Source of the DNA: Nautilus pompilius
Taxonomy: Eukaryota; Mollusca; Cephalopoda; Nautilida; Nautilidae
NCBI GenBank assembly: GCA_018389105.1
Contig: JACATO010000304.1
Location: forward strand, 1,860,001 to 1,924,000
Direction: 5' to 3'
DNA: 64,000 bases
Below the pieces are notes generated by a model that was not told where the DNA came from, ran no database searches, and was given only the letters and a program-made list of their open reading frames with translations. Within the stretch, counting starts at the first letter, position 1. Each line of letters starts with the position of its first letter. Shown here piece after piece: positions 24,291 to 36,850 of the stretch. A program made the position numbers and the translations under genes.

Positions 24291-25049
24291 GTAAATGCCC
24301 GGATGATAATAGAGTAGGAATGGCCACTTCAAAGATATTCCTCAATTGCAACACAGCATGGCTAAAACTGTTGGACACAATCTCGAATACCAAAAATACA
24401 TATCCAAGACAAAGATATTTGTCGTTCCTCATTACCAGCTCCTGCTGAGATTCCTTTCAAAACCATTAAACCGAAAAGAGCTGTTTCAGCGTCATCATTA
24501 TAGGCGCAATAAAAAATTTACTCCTCTAAAAGAGGAAACAAAATTTTTTTAAAATTATTTCTTGATTATAATCCACGCATTTACTCGTTTTTAAAGCCAG
24601 TGCTTTGTTTATTTTATCTTAAAAGAAGTCGGTTTAGTCGGCTGAGTTATTTTTAGCAAAGTAGTTGAAAAAAACCTTTTGTTTTTTTGTTTCCCATTTT
24701 TCGTAAAAAAGTCGCTGATTTCTGTGCCACATTAAACATAATTAATACAAATAATTGTTTGCCTGCTAAATGATGCAAAATCAGTGCAAACTAAACTCAC
24801 AGTCATCATCAGGATCCGACTGTCGACTTTCGCATGAGCTACAACACTGACAATGATCGCCATTAACCTATAATTTTTGGATTCTATGTCACTTGTTCTA
24901 CGTATTGATTTTTAAGGGTTTTCCCAGAGCCCCGCACAAAGAATAAAAATATATTCCAAAACCAGGAGAACTTAAGGATAACATAGTAAATGCCCCCTTT
25001 AGCTGGAACCAATCTTACTATTTAACAACTTACTATATTCTCTGCTATT
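24291..25049. other. No gene recognised
   Basis: A 68-codon plus-strand frame at 24346-24552 may be a continuation of the upstream retroelement fragment, but it has no clear motif. The rest is AT-rich non-coding sequence leading into the second Polinton-like relic. Confidence 0.35.
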
Positions 25050-25639
25050 TAAATATTTGTAAAATATTGCTGTTTCCTTATTCCAATATACTAATATTGT
25101 ATATTAAAATACTTATATAACTGACTGCGTTTTACAGTGATAGTATTTTTAAATCTAGATTACTCAGCAAACTTGAAAAACTGAATGAGTGTCAAATGGG
25201 ATAAAAGTGGCTTAGACCTAATTATCAGGCACCGCAAATCTAGTCTAATTTGTCATGACAAGAGTCAAAATGGAAATCTGGCCATAAAATGGTTATTTCA
25301 TTGTGAAGTTAAAATTATTTTTCTAGTTTTTAAAATCTCTTTGACATTGAACCAAAATCGTTCAAATACTTGTAAGAATAAACTGAAATACTAAAATGCT
25401 AATATTTAAAGATGAAAAATGTTCACTGCATGGGATATTTTAAAATAAGGGCATACAAATTCTCTTTCAATTTTTACTTATGTAGTGTGAATGACAGTCT
25501 ACCATGAATTAATAAGCTATTTGAATATATTAGTATAACTGCTAATCCCATTTGCATATCTACATTTTAAACGTTTTTACTAGTAATATTCCAAGCAGTA
25601 AAATAATATAGTGTTGTTTTCAATTTTAAACTAATCATA

Positions 25640-26350
25640 ATTTCCATCTCTGGATGATGGAGATTCTATATCTGTAATATATTTTTTGTTTCACATCTAT
25701 GTTACCTTTCATGCTAAAAGAATTGTTAGTTTTAAATATTTTGCATATCCAGCTTGTTTATCAAGAAATTTATTATAAATATAAGTTTTATTTGCAATTC
25801 TTTACTGTTTGAATTTATATTATCTTCTGAGTCTAGTGTAAGAACATTTGTTAAACTATCATCTAGATATTTTTAAATTATCAGCAGCATTATTATTAAT
25901 TAGCTCAGCTAGATTAATATTTCATTACTCATAATTCCTCTAACTTTTTATCTAATGTTAGATCAAAAGTTTGTGTTTCAAATAATTTAGTACTGTCTTG
26001 AAATTCAAACTGTTTGATATTATGTTGATAACCAATTAAACATAAAATATATATCTATTTCTTTGATTTTTCGCAATCATTCTAACTTTTAAAACTTTAG
26101 ATTAAAAGCGTTGGTTTATTAATTGGTTCATTACCTTTTTATCAAAATAAGCCAGTGTTATATTACTCGCTTAAAAAATCTTCTGAAACACTAATCGGTA
26201 TTTTGCTTTTATCACCAATAATAGTAATTAGATTGTCATTATATTCATATGTCTTAACTTCGCGACATAGAAATCAGTGATTAAGCATATTTTTATTATT
26301 TGAAGCATCATTATCTCTTGGCTTTTCTGAGCTATTAATCTTTTTCTTTT
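25640..26350 (-). pseudogene. Unidentified element gene remnants
   Basis: From about 26340 down to 26170 the minus strand reads INSSEKPRDNDASNNKNMLN and then CREVKTYEYNDNLITIIGDK with KIPISVSEDFLSE. From about 26040 to 25640 it reads LIGYQHNIKQFEFQDSTKLF, TFDLTLDKKLEEL, LAELINNNAADNLKIS and LTLDSEDNINSNSKELQ in neighbouring frames. These are two or more former genes of copy B. No function is assigned. Confidence 0.4.
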
Positions 26351-27329
26351 TCAAATATTAATATCTTAGTAAATAAGCAGTATGACTATTATAACTTATA
26401 TATTTAAATTTCATACCTATCTTGTGCTGAAGAAAATCACTGTTTGTAAAAATTTTTTTACTGTTTTGTTAAAAGCTTTAAATTTTGAACTAACAATTCA
26501 ATTTTTAAATCTACGTGATTTTTATACAAACTAGAAATGTTACTTTAAACTTTACATTTTTACTTGTTACTGAATGAACCATTGTGACATGACACCTGTA
26601 TCAGGAATTTATTTTCATTAAAAGCTTAAGTTCCACTAAGTTAACAGGCTGAGAACTTCCAGAATCACATTCTATCGAAAATGTTTTGATTTACTGCGCT
26701 GAATTATCTACATATTTTGTTAATAGTTATAATTTTATCATCATTTGGATTTTAATCTTTACTGATTAAACTTGTACAATCTCGTTTTTAAAAATTCACG
26801 TTTACACGAGAATATACTGATGAAATATCTTTTTTTAACTAAAATCAATTTAATACTTAAAATGAATAACAGTTTTTATTTATAAAGTTAAACCATTTCT
26901 TCGTGTACAATTTTGATTTTAGAGAACCATTACATGAAATTATATAATCAAAAGTTTAGCATAACTTTTCATTAGATTTTTAAATATTTTCTCTTTATTG
27001 TAATTTCAATTTCCTTGATAATATATTTATTATTAAAAATGTGAACCAAATGTATTAGTGATAATGGATGACATTATAAGTGGTGAAAAGGGCAAAAATG
27101 TAACGCTACATGGAAGTGAAATAGAAATAATGCCAATTATATAAATTAACTTACTACATTTGTTTTTTACTTTTTTACTTAATTAGCTCTTCATAATTCT
27201 GAATCTGTTGTTTTTATATTATCTCAGCTGTAATTAATTTATTTCACAAGGAACAATAATACTAAATTTTATATTTACAATATAACCATCTACGATTATC
27301 TAGAAATTTAGTTTTATTTATCACTTTTA

Positions 27330-27720
27330 ATATATTCATTTAATACGCTTGATATGTCGCTTTGAAAAAATTAATTGCCTGTTTATACATTTTTATTTCT
27401 TTTATTCTTTCAGAAAATTCAGAAATATATTGTAAATATAACTGACCCCAAGTTAAACTACTTCTATTTTGAATGTTAAATTTGTGGTCACGCGTTCATC
27501 AGATTTTTATTTTTAATTTGATTATTTGATTATAATAAACTAAAAGAATCGTCATAATAAGCGTTTTATTAATTTTATTCCAGAAATTTCAAAGTGTACC
27601 AAAATTTTAAACTTAATTTAAAATTAAACACCATATTTTACTTTACTGAGTTTACTAGGAATAGTATTTTTTCTAAAAGCATCACTGAAATTGCTCAATT
27701 TTCTACCATATTTGTTTATT
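27330..27720 (-). pseudogene. Unidentified element gene remnant
   Basis: The minus strand reads NKYGRKLSNFSDAFRKNTIP and KLSKVKYGV near 27640-27720, and then SSLTWGQLYLQYISEFSERI and KEIKMYKQAINFFKATYQAY near 27350-27460. Frames this long with balanced composition are unlikely by chance in such AT-rich DNA. A capsid-type or DNA-processing protein of the element is possible, but no motif decides this. Confidence 0.35.
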
Positions 27721-28059
27721 TTGTAATGAATTAATGGTATATTACTTTTAAAATAGCGTCATTGGTAATTGTATAAAGTGAATTAGTTCCAAGTACTAAA
27801 TCTGCTTTTACAAATTTTTCCCCCTATTTCAAACACCTCTAAGCAAATATCTGTTATTTTTTTATTAATTTAAGTATATATCACCTGTAATATTTTCTAA
27901 CCTTTACATCTACAACCACTTCCACTTTTTAAATGTAGAACATTTCCTGAAGTATTTTATTTATCAACATGAGCTATACTTTGAAGAAAAACTTTTACTA
28001 TTGCACCGAAAGATGGCAGAGTAGTTTTCGTAATATTCAATAGTGTCGGTAAGATAACA

Positions 28060-29160
28060 CAAAGAAATCTGACAACGTTTTCACTTTTAATTACACGTTA
28101 TATATCTTTATTAAAAATCCATTAAATCTAGATGAATCATTTGTTTGGAATTTTGCTATAAGACTGTCAATAAATTCTATTAAATATTCGGTTTGATTAT
28201 AACTACAGCAGAAAGTAGTTTAGTTAAAATGCTAATTCTTATTTGATTCATTTGTGACGTACTAATTTTTCGATCAGAACCATTAACTTTTAAACTATAT
28301 TTTTTCCGTTTTATCAGACAAAAATGGCTACAGAAACCTGAGTATTTCCAGAACGAATTTATTTTAAGGTAACTTTGTGTTTTACGTTAGCTAGTCTATA
28401 TTTAGTTTTCTGATTGTATATTTACATCTTACATGAAAAATTACCAAAGAGTAAAATTCTTTTAACTCAATTTGTGATATTTAATTATCTCAAAAAATAT
28501 CAACTGTTCGAAAAAAATTTATGTTAAAACGTTCGTCATTTTTGTAAATTAGACTCTAGTGATTTCTTCCAAAATCCAAATTTATATTAAAACCAGGATA
28601 CTTGTCAATGTTCAGAAAAAAATAAGCATTAAATTGAAAAGTTATCCAATGCAGAAGCATTTGCTTTATGATTATTAACTTAAGAGGTTTTAAATCCCAA
28701 AACAGCATATTTAGGGTTTTTCTGTTCTTGATATAATAGTCAGCATCCAATTGAAATTTATATCTAGTACAACTGATATTGAATCAACATAGCCAATATC
28801 ATATTACTTTACTTTCAAGCATGTTAACAAAAATCAGTTTTTCACTAGACGACTTTACGCGAAAAATATACAGCGGTATTTTTTATTAAACTAATTTTCC
28901 AAATATCAACTTCGTTTGCTTGGTATTTTTTATTAAACTAATTTTCCAAATATCAACTTCGTTTGCTTCATAAAGTATTTTTTATATTATCTTCACAATA
29001 AGTGAGCTATAGGAATAAAAAAAACTAAAATTATCCCTAAGACTTGATTTTTCTATTATTTAATCATGCATTGCTTTAAATTCTAAACTTGCACCTGCAG
29101 CTACTAGATTTGCGTTTTTAAGTTTGTTCGACTATAATCAAAGCATTTTTTTAAATCTCG
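28060..29160 (-). pseudogene. Unidentified element gene remnants
   Basis: Two coherent minus-strand stretches occur. Near 29040-29140 the frame reads NANLVAAGASLEFKAMHD. Near 28200-28340 it reads KRKKYSLKVNGSDRKISTSQ and then MNQIRISILTKLLSAVV. Between them lies a 47-bp tandem duplication and a 64-codon open frame at 28556-28750. The Lys/Asn/Ile-rich composition matches the rest of copy B. I do not recognise the proteins. Confidence 0.35.
28875..28968. repeat. 47-bp perfect tandem duplication
   Basis: The unit at 28875-28921, beginning GGTATTTTTTATTAAACTAA, is repeated immediately at 28922-28968 without differences. Since 47 is not a multiple of three it shifts the decayed minus-strand frame. 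The perfect identity inside an otherwise strongly decayed relic means the duplication is much younger than the relic. Confidence 0.97.
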
Positions 29161-29199
29161 AAAAGACAACTTATTTTCTTTACAACACTCCTTTGATAA

Positions 29200-30360
29200 T
29201 AAACTGTATATTTTCCCGACCAATTAATATCTCATTAAAACGTGGAATAGATGAATATAACGGTTGAAAAATGACTCTTAATATATTATCTTTTTGTTAA
29301 ATCACACTGCACAAGAATCCACTTTCGTTATAAACAAGATAAAATTGCAAGGTAAATATTAATGAAGTTCTTAAACAATACCTAGTTCCTAGTTAGAATA
29401 ATAACGTTAGATTTGAGGAAACTATATTTAGCTTTAATTGTAATATAATAGCATTCATTGTTTTAAACTCAATTATTGTTATTTTTATCTCTCTTTTAAT
29501 TTTACTATTAGTTTATGTGAATTCATAAAAATCTGTCTAGATTTATTATTTGTTGTTCTGGATAGTTCCATTATCAATGCTATATTTAAAAATATTATTT
29601 GTATCAATATTACTTAAAAAAATAACGAGTCTCATTGTTTTGTAAAATCTAAATTTGGTGTTGGATAAAAATTTGTTTAAAAATTTTTAGTTTTGATGAT
29701 AAAACAAAACTGAGAATTTTTTGTTTTTAGCTCTGCTGCTATTTCAGTGTTTTTTACTATTTTATTAAATAGTTCTTCAAGCAGTCATGGTGCTTTAAAA
29801 ATCGGTTTTAGCTACTACATTATCTTCAGAAAATTTCTCAGCAATTGCGTTATTTCATTATAAACTTTATTATTTTCAATTTTTTTCTTATGCTAAAAAT
29901 AGGATAAGTTTTTCAATTAATTAAGTTAGATCTAAGAAAAAACTTCGGCTACTGTACTTCAAATATAGTTGTCTCGTGCTCTGTACCAGCCGTCTTATTT
30001 CAGATTAATCTTTTGCTGGACTTTTCATAATTTCTTTTCGCCTTAACCGAGGAGCAGTATGATTGTACCATTTCTAATTCATGTTTTCTGTTAACCATTG
30101 TTGTGGTAAATAGGCTCACTGTATACCAGAAATGTAGCATAAATTTGAATATATTCTTCAGTAAGAAAATGTTTGTCTGATTTTGTTTTTAGTTAAAAGT
30201 TTCCATAAACTAGGAATTGAGATATGCTTATGGTTATTATTATCAATGTCAAGCTTATTAGATATTACTTTTTTGGTAGTTATTCTAATTGATTTTTTAC
30301 ATTTTAAATATTTAAAGTAAATGAAGACTGATTATCCTCAGAAGCTGCATCTATAATTAA
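29200..30360 (-). pseudogene. Polinton-associated virion-type protein, decayed (copy B)
   Basis: This is the counterpart of 5770-6960. Matching stretches include KSPAKD-(stop)-SEIRRLVQST (about 29990-30030), NSQFCFIIKTKNF (about 29690-29730) and NNIFKYSIDNGT (about 29575-29605). Copy A and copy B align colinearly over roughly 1.1 kb with substitutions and indels, and the homology is clearest at protein level on the minus strand. It lies directly downstream of the polymerase remnant, which supports a Polinton-type gene cluster. Function of the protein is not established here. Confidence 0.55.
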
Positions 30361-30629
30361 TTTTTGTCTGCTGTCAGTTATTAATAGTGGAGCGATTGAA
30401 AATATTGTTGATAAAACAAGTAAATTCATTCAGGTTTCTACTTCTACCGGTATTACTTTTGGAGACGTTAAAGTTATGTTTCGAAGACTAAATGTAGCCG
30501 ATAAAGCTACTTATTTTTCTAATGTTTGTAATTTAATAGAGTCCTTTTAGGTACATCTTTCATAATTATATAAATTATGAAAAATTACATGTGATTTGGA
30601 TAATTAAAAGTTAGATTACATTTATTATG

Positions 30630-31040
30630 TGCATTACCCTAAATTTACCTGTGAGATGGCAATGCTCTCTTACTTTTTAATCTTAATCAATAAGGGGTTC
30701 TTCACGTACATGACAAGTAATAGGTTTCATAAATTCCATGTGTTCTTCACTTGTGTGGATTATTGGTCTTAAATTTGACAAAATAGCACAGATATATTAC
30801 TGACTCATCTCTTAATACATTCTATAAAGATTTTAGAAATATGTTCTGGTTTTTTGTGCTCTGAACAACAGACTCACATTTTCATAATCAGAAAAAATAT
30901 CAAAATGATAGATAATGCATGTTATAAAATGTGTGTTTTTAGTAAAAACGCTTTCAAAATCTGCGTATGATACAAAAGATACTTTAACTTTTCTAAACTA
31001 TTTTTGAAATCTAGTTTATCGTCAAGTATACATGGTAATT
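30630..31040 (-). pseudogene. Protein-primed DNA polymerase B, N-terminal/exonuclease remnant
   Basis: On the minus strand the segment LDFKNSLEKLK (about 31020) is followed, one frame away, by FVSYADFES (30950-30973), the Exo I motif with its Asp and Glu metal ligands. About 280 bases further on come EEHMEFMKPITCHVREEPL and VREHCHLTGKFR (30640-30670), the Cys/His block that follows the first exonuclease motif in Polinton-type polymerases. The order and spacing match the family. Exo II and III and the palm motifs were not recognised. Several stops and frameshifts mean the gene is dead. Confidence 0.75.
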
Positions 31041-31385
31041 TAGAAAGAATTGAGGTAATTTTAACATTTTCTTCCTTTTGTTTCATAAGATCTTTCTCTT
31101 ATCTTTATAATTAATAAAACTTTTGTTATATATATAATACATATCTTCTTCATAAAGTGATATTTGTAATTAATCTAGATAAATTACTTATTAAAATATA
31201 AAAAGCCTTTTCACCTGAAATAAGTAAGAACACTGCATACTTTCGTTATCTATTTTTGAGAATCTGTGTGGCACAACATTTGTATTTTCTTTATCATACT
31301 ATAAAAATTAACAAAGATATCACATCATTAACGTAAATTATTTCATTCACATTTAATTCATGTTCAAATGGTTATACTTTGCTAC

Positions 31386-31490
31386 TTTCTAAGGTGCAGC
31401 ACCGTGGTTCAGTGGTTAACCTGAAGTTCACAGCCCAGTCTGTGCAGGCTCGGGTTTGTTTACCTTTCTGCTATAATTTCTTCACCAGCC
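31386..31490 (+). repeat. Possible tRNA-derived SINE head
   Basis: The sequence AGCACCGTGGTTCAGTGGTT contains a box-A-like TGGTTCAGTGGTTAA. About 35 bases later GGCTCGGGTTTG is a weak box-B match. This arrangement resembles the RNA polymerase III promoter of a tRNA-derived SINE. Target duplications and a tail were not defined, and an intact tRNA fold was not found. Confidence 0.35.
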
Positions 31491-32206
31491 GGAAAAGAAA
31501 AGTTTTTTCCGGGTATTTCGGTTTTTTCTCATATCCTAAAATAAAAATTTAGCTTCTTTATAAAGAACACAGTTTTATCCTTTTAAAAAACATTTTTTTT
31601 TTTACTTTGTTCATATTCTTAACACTATTTTTCCTCCACAGCCCATAAAAGCTTTATGGGCAACTAAAGTTGCATAAGGACAAGTATTCAAAATTATAAA
31701 CACCCTATTTATTATACAATAAAAACAAAAATTTTCACCTTTTGTTTTTTCTTATTGATGATTTTTTAAAACTTTTTTCAAAAACCTATTATTATTGAGC
31801 TATTTTGTCTGCATTAAAAAACTTGTCTTAAAACTAAAGCTTAAAATTGGAAAGCTAAACATATTAAATAATATTTTTAAATTTTATTTCTTGTAATTTT
31901 TTTCAACTCTCGTTGTCTAAGGTCGCTCTAAATATCTTTAAAAAGATTTTAAATATGTCAAAATTTTTACTTTTGTCTATAAAAACTAAAAATAGCAGAC
32001 GAATAGTTTTACCCAGCCAATACAGGTATTTGTTGAGCTCATCAATGGTCCAGTCGAAATCTCTGCCTGTACCAAAATAACTGATTTGATGGTCGGTCTT
32101 TAAAGGAATGTCTCAGCAAATCTATCTTAAAAATAGAAATTGCCATTATTTATACGATGGTATTTCAGAAAGTAAAGAATTCATAAATAAGACAAGTGAC
32201 CAAGTA
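31491..32206. other. No gene recognised
   Basis: AT-rich DNA with poly-T and poly-A runs. It may hold the tail of the SINE-like sequence and of the mariner scrap that follows, but no boundary is visible. Confidence 0.35.
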
Positions 32207-32395
32207 TCATTTATTGAACATGGGCAAGAAGGTAAAAGAAATAGATGGAAGAAACATTCTGACCAGTCCAAAGTGCAGTCTGTTTAAAGAGTCGATGGTG
32301 GCTCGGACGCTGTGTGGTTTCGTATTGTCGTGTTGTAACATATGACAGTAATGAGACGTCTTGGTCGATCTTGATCCATCCTGGTATTTAACCAT
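32207..32395 (-). pseudogene. mariner-like transposase scrap
   Basis: A 62-codon minus-strand frame contains MLQHDNTKPHSVRATIDSL, matching the second catalytic Asp motif of mariner transposases (His-Asp-Asn-x-x-Pro-His). The following LVRMF and PSISFTFLPMF may be the decayed third motif. No TIRs were found. This is a different and older lineage from the element at 9051. Confidence 0.5.
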
Positions 32396-35300
32396 GTTTA
32401 ATACTTGGCCGCTGCTGGATAGATAAATAACATTCTCTGCGGTTGAGTTTGTGTACCCGTGGTGGCGCTGTTTCCAAAAATATGTCGGGTACGACTGGCT
32501 ACGTCATTCTACAGAGAATGCTGACTGTACGATGGAAGTGTTGTAATCTTAACAAAGTAAAGAAGAATCCGTTATCTTGCTGTGGTTTTCTTTTATAACC
32601 CTGACTGCCTCGTTATTATGTCAATATGAAATTCGTTTTACCTACAAAAATGTCTCTTTAATTTTACGTTCTGATGTGTTTTCGGCGAACTATTTAGGTA
32701 GGATAAAACTACTTTATTGGGCGCCGAAACAGACTTCATCAAACTGAAAATTGGATTGACTTTTTTCTTAAATTATGTTTATTCGAGTGAACAAATTTGG
32801 CAGAACTGTAACGATTAATTTCAAATTATGGATGGATGCTGAGAATATTGATCGTCACCTGGAATTTCGTTTGTCTGCAGGCGGGCGTCAGACCAGCCAA
32901 ACATTTCTTTAATGGACTTAGTCGGACTATGCAACGTCGACCGGATTATAAATTATATTAATAGCCACGAAAGGGAAATTTATTGACCGTCATATACAAT
33001 AGAGTAAGATAAATTTACTAAGTAATAGGGATGGTGCTGTGTTATTGCTTAATATTACTTAAGAAGAATATTGCTTTCAGCTCTGTTTTGTTACGTCTGA
33101 GAACGTGATCACTGTTTCGCTATAAAAAGATCAACCAGACCAAAGTAAACCATTCATCGTAACCGATGCCTTTATAATGAACTATTTTTACGAAGTTGTT
33201 AACATGAAAAAGAAAATTTAGGAAATCCTGTTACTATTTCAATGCTTAGTAAATCTATCAATAATGGCGATTGCTTTTGACATTCAATATGTAGTAATTA
33301 GAGTAAACCTGAGAATGCTAATACAAAATAGGTGGCGCCACCGATGGACCGACGTCACAACTTACAAATCGTTATTCAAACTGGTGGCTATACAGCAAAA
33401 GCAGGGGCTCTGCCCCCAAACTGAGCCGTCGGATTCAGTCTCATTCCCGCTCTGAAAGAAGTACACGTGCATCCCCAACCTCATCTTACTCTGCAACACC
33501 ACAAAAGAAGAGAAGTTTGAATCCGTAATAACTACGCAAAGAAAATTCCGAGAAACGGTCAAAGGGCGAGATATTCAGACACATGGATCGGACGCAGCGC
33601 TTTCTTCACATAGGCTCCTCGGTTACCTAATCTGATACCTATAAGACTTATTTTAGTGAAAATCGAAATTTAACCTGTATTTAAACAAGCCTCGTGATTC
33701 GGAGAACCTTAAGGAAAGAATTCAACATGAGATAAGCCACATACTTCATGGATAGCTGCTAATGGACTATTTCACAGCATTTGAGACAGACCTCAACGAT
33801 ATATGTTGTAATAATAATTGATGAAGTGAAGAAATCTGAAATCCATTGTGCAAACATTCTCATTATTACTCCCCTTACTAAAACTTTACCGTTAGATTTA
33901 TTGAACTTTGACATAGTACAACAAGATTTTATATGCACCATGCAAATGATAACAGTTTTCTTTTTCACTGTTTTTTTTATCGTTATTCGGTTTTATTTTC
34001 AAATAACCAAAATATTTTATTGTAAAAAAAACAAAAAAAAAACAGAAATAAAAATTATGTCGTGGAAGTTCTTTAAAATCTTAGTGATTATGTCGGTGCT
34101 GCTATAGTTATCGGTCAGCAAATGAAGCAACTTAATGAGGTTAGGGTTAAGAGTTTTTATAACTGTGTCGGCCCTTCAGCTTTATCTGTTGTTATCAATA
34201 GATACAAATCAGCATATATTAAACATTTTTCAGATAAAGATGACGAAACGCATTGATGCTTCTGAACTGCAGTTTAAATGCAAAAAAGAAATTATGACTA
34301 TCAAACACATTTTAAGTATTGGAAACTACGGACAGTGATTTTTCGATTTTGAGTTTCAGTTATTAGAACTGGGAATTATATTATAGGGGTTTGGTTTATA
34401 GAATGTGGTTGTTATTCCTGGCCGCATGCTTGCGAATGTTATTTTGTTAATTTAATACCAGACGGTCTTCTTTGTGTGTGTTTAAAATACTGCCTTTATA
34501 GGAAGCAACCAATGTTGTTTAAGTAAACTGATAATGACTACAAAACGAAATACTGGAAAATATAGCTTTCGAAGACTTTCTGAAAGTACAGAAATAAAAA
34601 TATTAACGTAGCAGTTATGCTTAATAAATCACAATGGTATATAAATGAAAGTAGTGCGATAATTTTATTGAAAAAAATATGGCCAGATAGAAGAAAAAAA
34701 AACAGTCCGCAATTAGATTTTCACTGTTTTATTAACAAATCAAAACTCAACCGATTCTTGTAGAGATGAAATATAGTACATCACTCCTAAACTCGATACA
34801 AAATTACTATTTCATTACTTATTGTTTATAACAATGAAAAAAATACTTTTAGATGATAACTTTTCTGTTCTGAATCAGTTATCTTTCTTGGAATCATTCT
34901 GACATTTAACCGAGCATCCGTGATCTAGAACCTGCTGTGCGATGTTTCCCCAGTCTTCCTGCAAGATCTGAAAAGTTCCTCGTGAGTGTGAGGGACTGAC
35001 TGGCAACACCGTACACAGGTTGTTGCTTCCGGTACGCAGAAAATACCGATGGCCGAACGTTTTCTTCCGTGAATTTCCCATAAAGCCTAGCACTGTAGGA
35101 CTTCACCTGATGGCCGTAAGATTTTTCTCCATGCTTCAAAATCGGTAACACATTTCTTCCCACACCGAAAATGGGATTTATTTCAGAACAGTAGTGTTGT
35201 CCATCAAAATCTAGAGTCAAATTTCTGCCGTAGACACCATTAGAGTCGAGGTTGTTTCTGCATCTGGGTCAAGACAGTGCCATCCACATATTAATAAAGC

Positions 35301-36540
35301 CAGATACATGAATGGCGTAAGCGGTTCCCTGTGGTCAGGTCGGATATCCGCGTAGCGCACAAGTCAAGACGGCGGTAAATCGTTCCTGCAAGTGCGGTAG
35401 CTGTAGAAAGCGCCCTTTGGTCTTCTGTGAGAGACCTTGGTCCTTCTGTGACGATTACCATTTGTTGAAATCGGTCTCAGCAGTCATCTTAAGGTCGATC
35501 TGTACTCACTCGGAATGGCATCAACCTCATAATAGGTCACCTGAACTTGCAACCTGAAAATTGCGTTCTTTCTCTCTGTGTCAGATAAACCGGTAATTTG
35601 TCAATATTCATATTTTAAAAACTCATCCAATGCGACTATCCAGCCGAATATCTGGGCGTTTTATATACATGGAATCGTTTGGCATAATTTTCTCGTGGAA
35701 AACACGATTATCACAAGGTGCGTATACTCATCTGAAAAACCGTGATATTTTGTTCTTATAGTCACGTGAGATTTTTAAAAATAGTCAATCAGTCGACTGT
35801 ATACATAGTGCGTTTAACCCTGTTACGCCAAAGACAAGCCTGACGGTAGTTAAAAGTATGATCAGACAAATGGGTCTGCGGAAAATCTTACATCAATGGC
35901 GACGTCGAGAGAGTTTCAGACTATGGAAATGATCATGTGTTCTTTTTATTCAGTAGAGTGCGCCGGTACAGTTGTCTGCCCTTTTTAAGGCTATAAGATA
36001 TCAAAGACAACAGCCTCGCCTCAGCATTGATGAAATCTGGCTAGTAAAGAGTGTCTTATCTGCAGACGCTGGGATTAAAATGGAACTTTAATTCGTTGTT
36101 AAAATCCATGGGCTAATTTAGCTACAAAAAAATAATTTTTGCTTAACAACCGATCGAATTGCGTTTCTTCCCAAGTGAAAATGTGATGTCTAATTCCAAT
36201 GTTTCCTGATTTCTATGCTTAATATTTGTATATAAAAACACGCGAGAACCTATTGAGAAGGTTCGGGATCGGGAGTTATCATTATGATCTTTGAGATCAT
36301 CTGATTAACTTTTGATACCCTTCTCTCAAAGTTTATAAATAACATGGCCCTAAGCCGTCGATGGAAACTCCTTTAACTGCTCCTCGCCGCTGATAGGAAT
36401 ATGTTTGCAGAACAGCGGTCTTTCAGAAGAAACATCACCCTGAAAAACAGAATGAAACAAGGTGAAAGTTTCGTTAAGTACAAAGAAAGTGGAAGTACTG
36501 TAACCTATGATTGGTTGAAAATTAATGAGTAAATAGTAAT
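32396..36540. other. No gene firmly recognised
   Basis: A long stretch of ordinary composition. One minus-strand frame (34906-35220) is reported separately. A plus-strand frame at 33781-34107 is hydrophobic and T-rich, with poly-A runs, and unconvincing. No transposon ends or RNA genes were identified. Confidence 0.4.
34906..35220 (-). CDS. Hypothetical ORF, possible exon
   Basis: A 104-codon minus-strand frame with balanced composition. It reads DFDGQHYCSEINPIFGVGRN near its start, then HQVKSYSARLYGKFTEEN and VYGVASQSLTLTRNFSDLAG. The same frame stays open upstream for about 20 codons (NNLDSNGVYGRN), so it may be part of a longer exon. I do not recognise a domain, and no clear splice sites were verified. 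Chance openness cannot be excluded. Confidence 0.2.
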   Translation of the reverse strand: MTLDFDGQHYCSEINPIFGVGRNVLPILKHGEKSYGHQVKSYSARLYGKFTEENVRPSVFSAYRKQQPVYGVASQSLTLTRNFSDLAGRLGKHRTAGSRSRMLG

Positions 36541-36850
36541 TTATAGCAAGGTGTATTTTATTGTTGATGGATCCAGAAGTTCTTTGAACAGATCTTGGCG
36601 TTTGCGTCGCTCAGCATTAACGAGACGAATCTGGACGTTCTTGTAAAAGAGAGCACTGACTGTTTGTTCCTTGGAAACAAACTGCTGGTGAACAATGTCC
36701 TTGGTACCATAGAACATAACGGTCATCTACTTTTCGAGGGACCTCCTGTCAGTTCGGCATTTCTTCGGCCCGTGACAACGAAGATGACACAGAACCGATC
36801 ACGCAGGTACACGCATATTTTGCCTTCTTTGATGATGCGGTTCTAAATGG
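36541..36850 (-). pseudogene. mariner-like transposase scrap
   Basis: The minus strand encodes MTVMFYGTKDIVHQQFVSKE and QTVSALFYKNVQIRLVNAE, matching the segment between the first and second catalytic Asp of mariner transposases (Val-Phe-Phe-Asp-x-x-Gly-Ile-Val-His-x-x-Phe, then Gln-Thr-Val, then Tyr). A preceding RRNAELTGGPSKS piece fits the linker. The equivalent of the Asp in VFFD is Gly here. No TIRs were found. It is decayed and inactive. Confidence 0.55.

Larger units (their letters stand above)
25050..31375 (-). mobile_element. Polinton/Maverick-like relic, copy B
   Basis: About 6.3 kb of uniformly AT-rich DNA in which the minus strand carries many protein-like stretches in changing frames, consistent with an ancient multi-gene element. 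From high to low coordinates: a type-B DNA polymerase exonuclease region (30630-31040), a gene block shared with copy A (29200-30360), and four or more unidentified coding remnants down to about 25.6 kb. The polymerase motifs fit Polinton/Maverick and related protein-primed viruses. Neither end was defined and no long terminal inverted repeat was found. An endogenous virus of a related lineage (adintovirus-like) is an alternative reading. Confidence 0.65.

Noticed and set aside
30376-30540. Plus-strand open frame of about 55 codons within Polinton-like copy B
   Set aside because: It looks protein-like (GITFGDVKVMFRRLNVADKA) but is on the strand opposite to every other gene remnant of the element, has no family match and lacks an ATG-defined start. 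It may deserve a search but is not listed as a gene.
31386-31490. Functional tRNA gene
   Set aside because: Box A is good but box B is weak and no cloverleaf could be drawn, so only a SINE-like call is kept.
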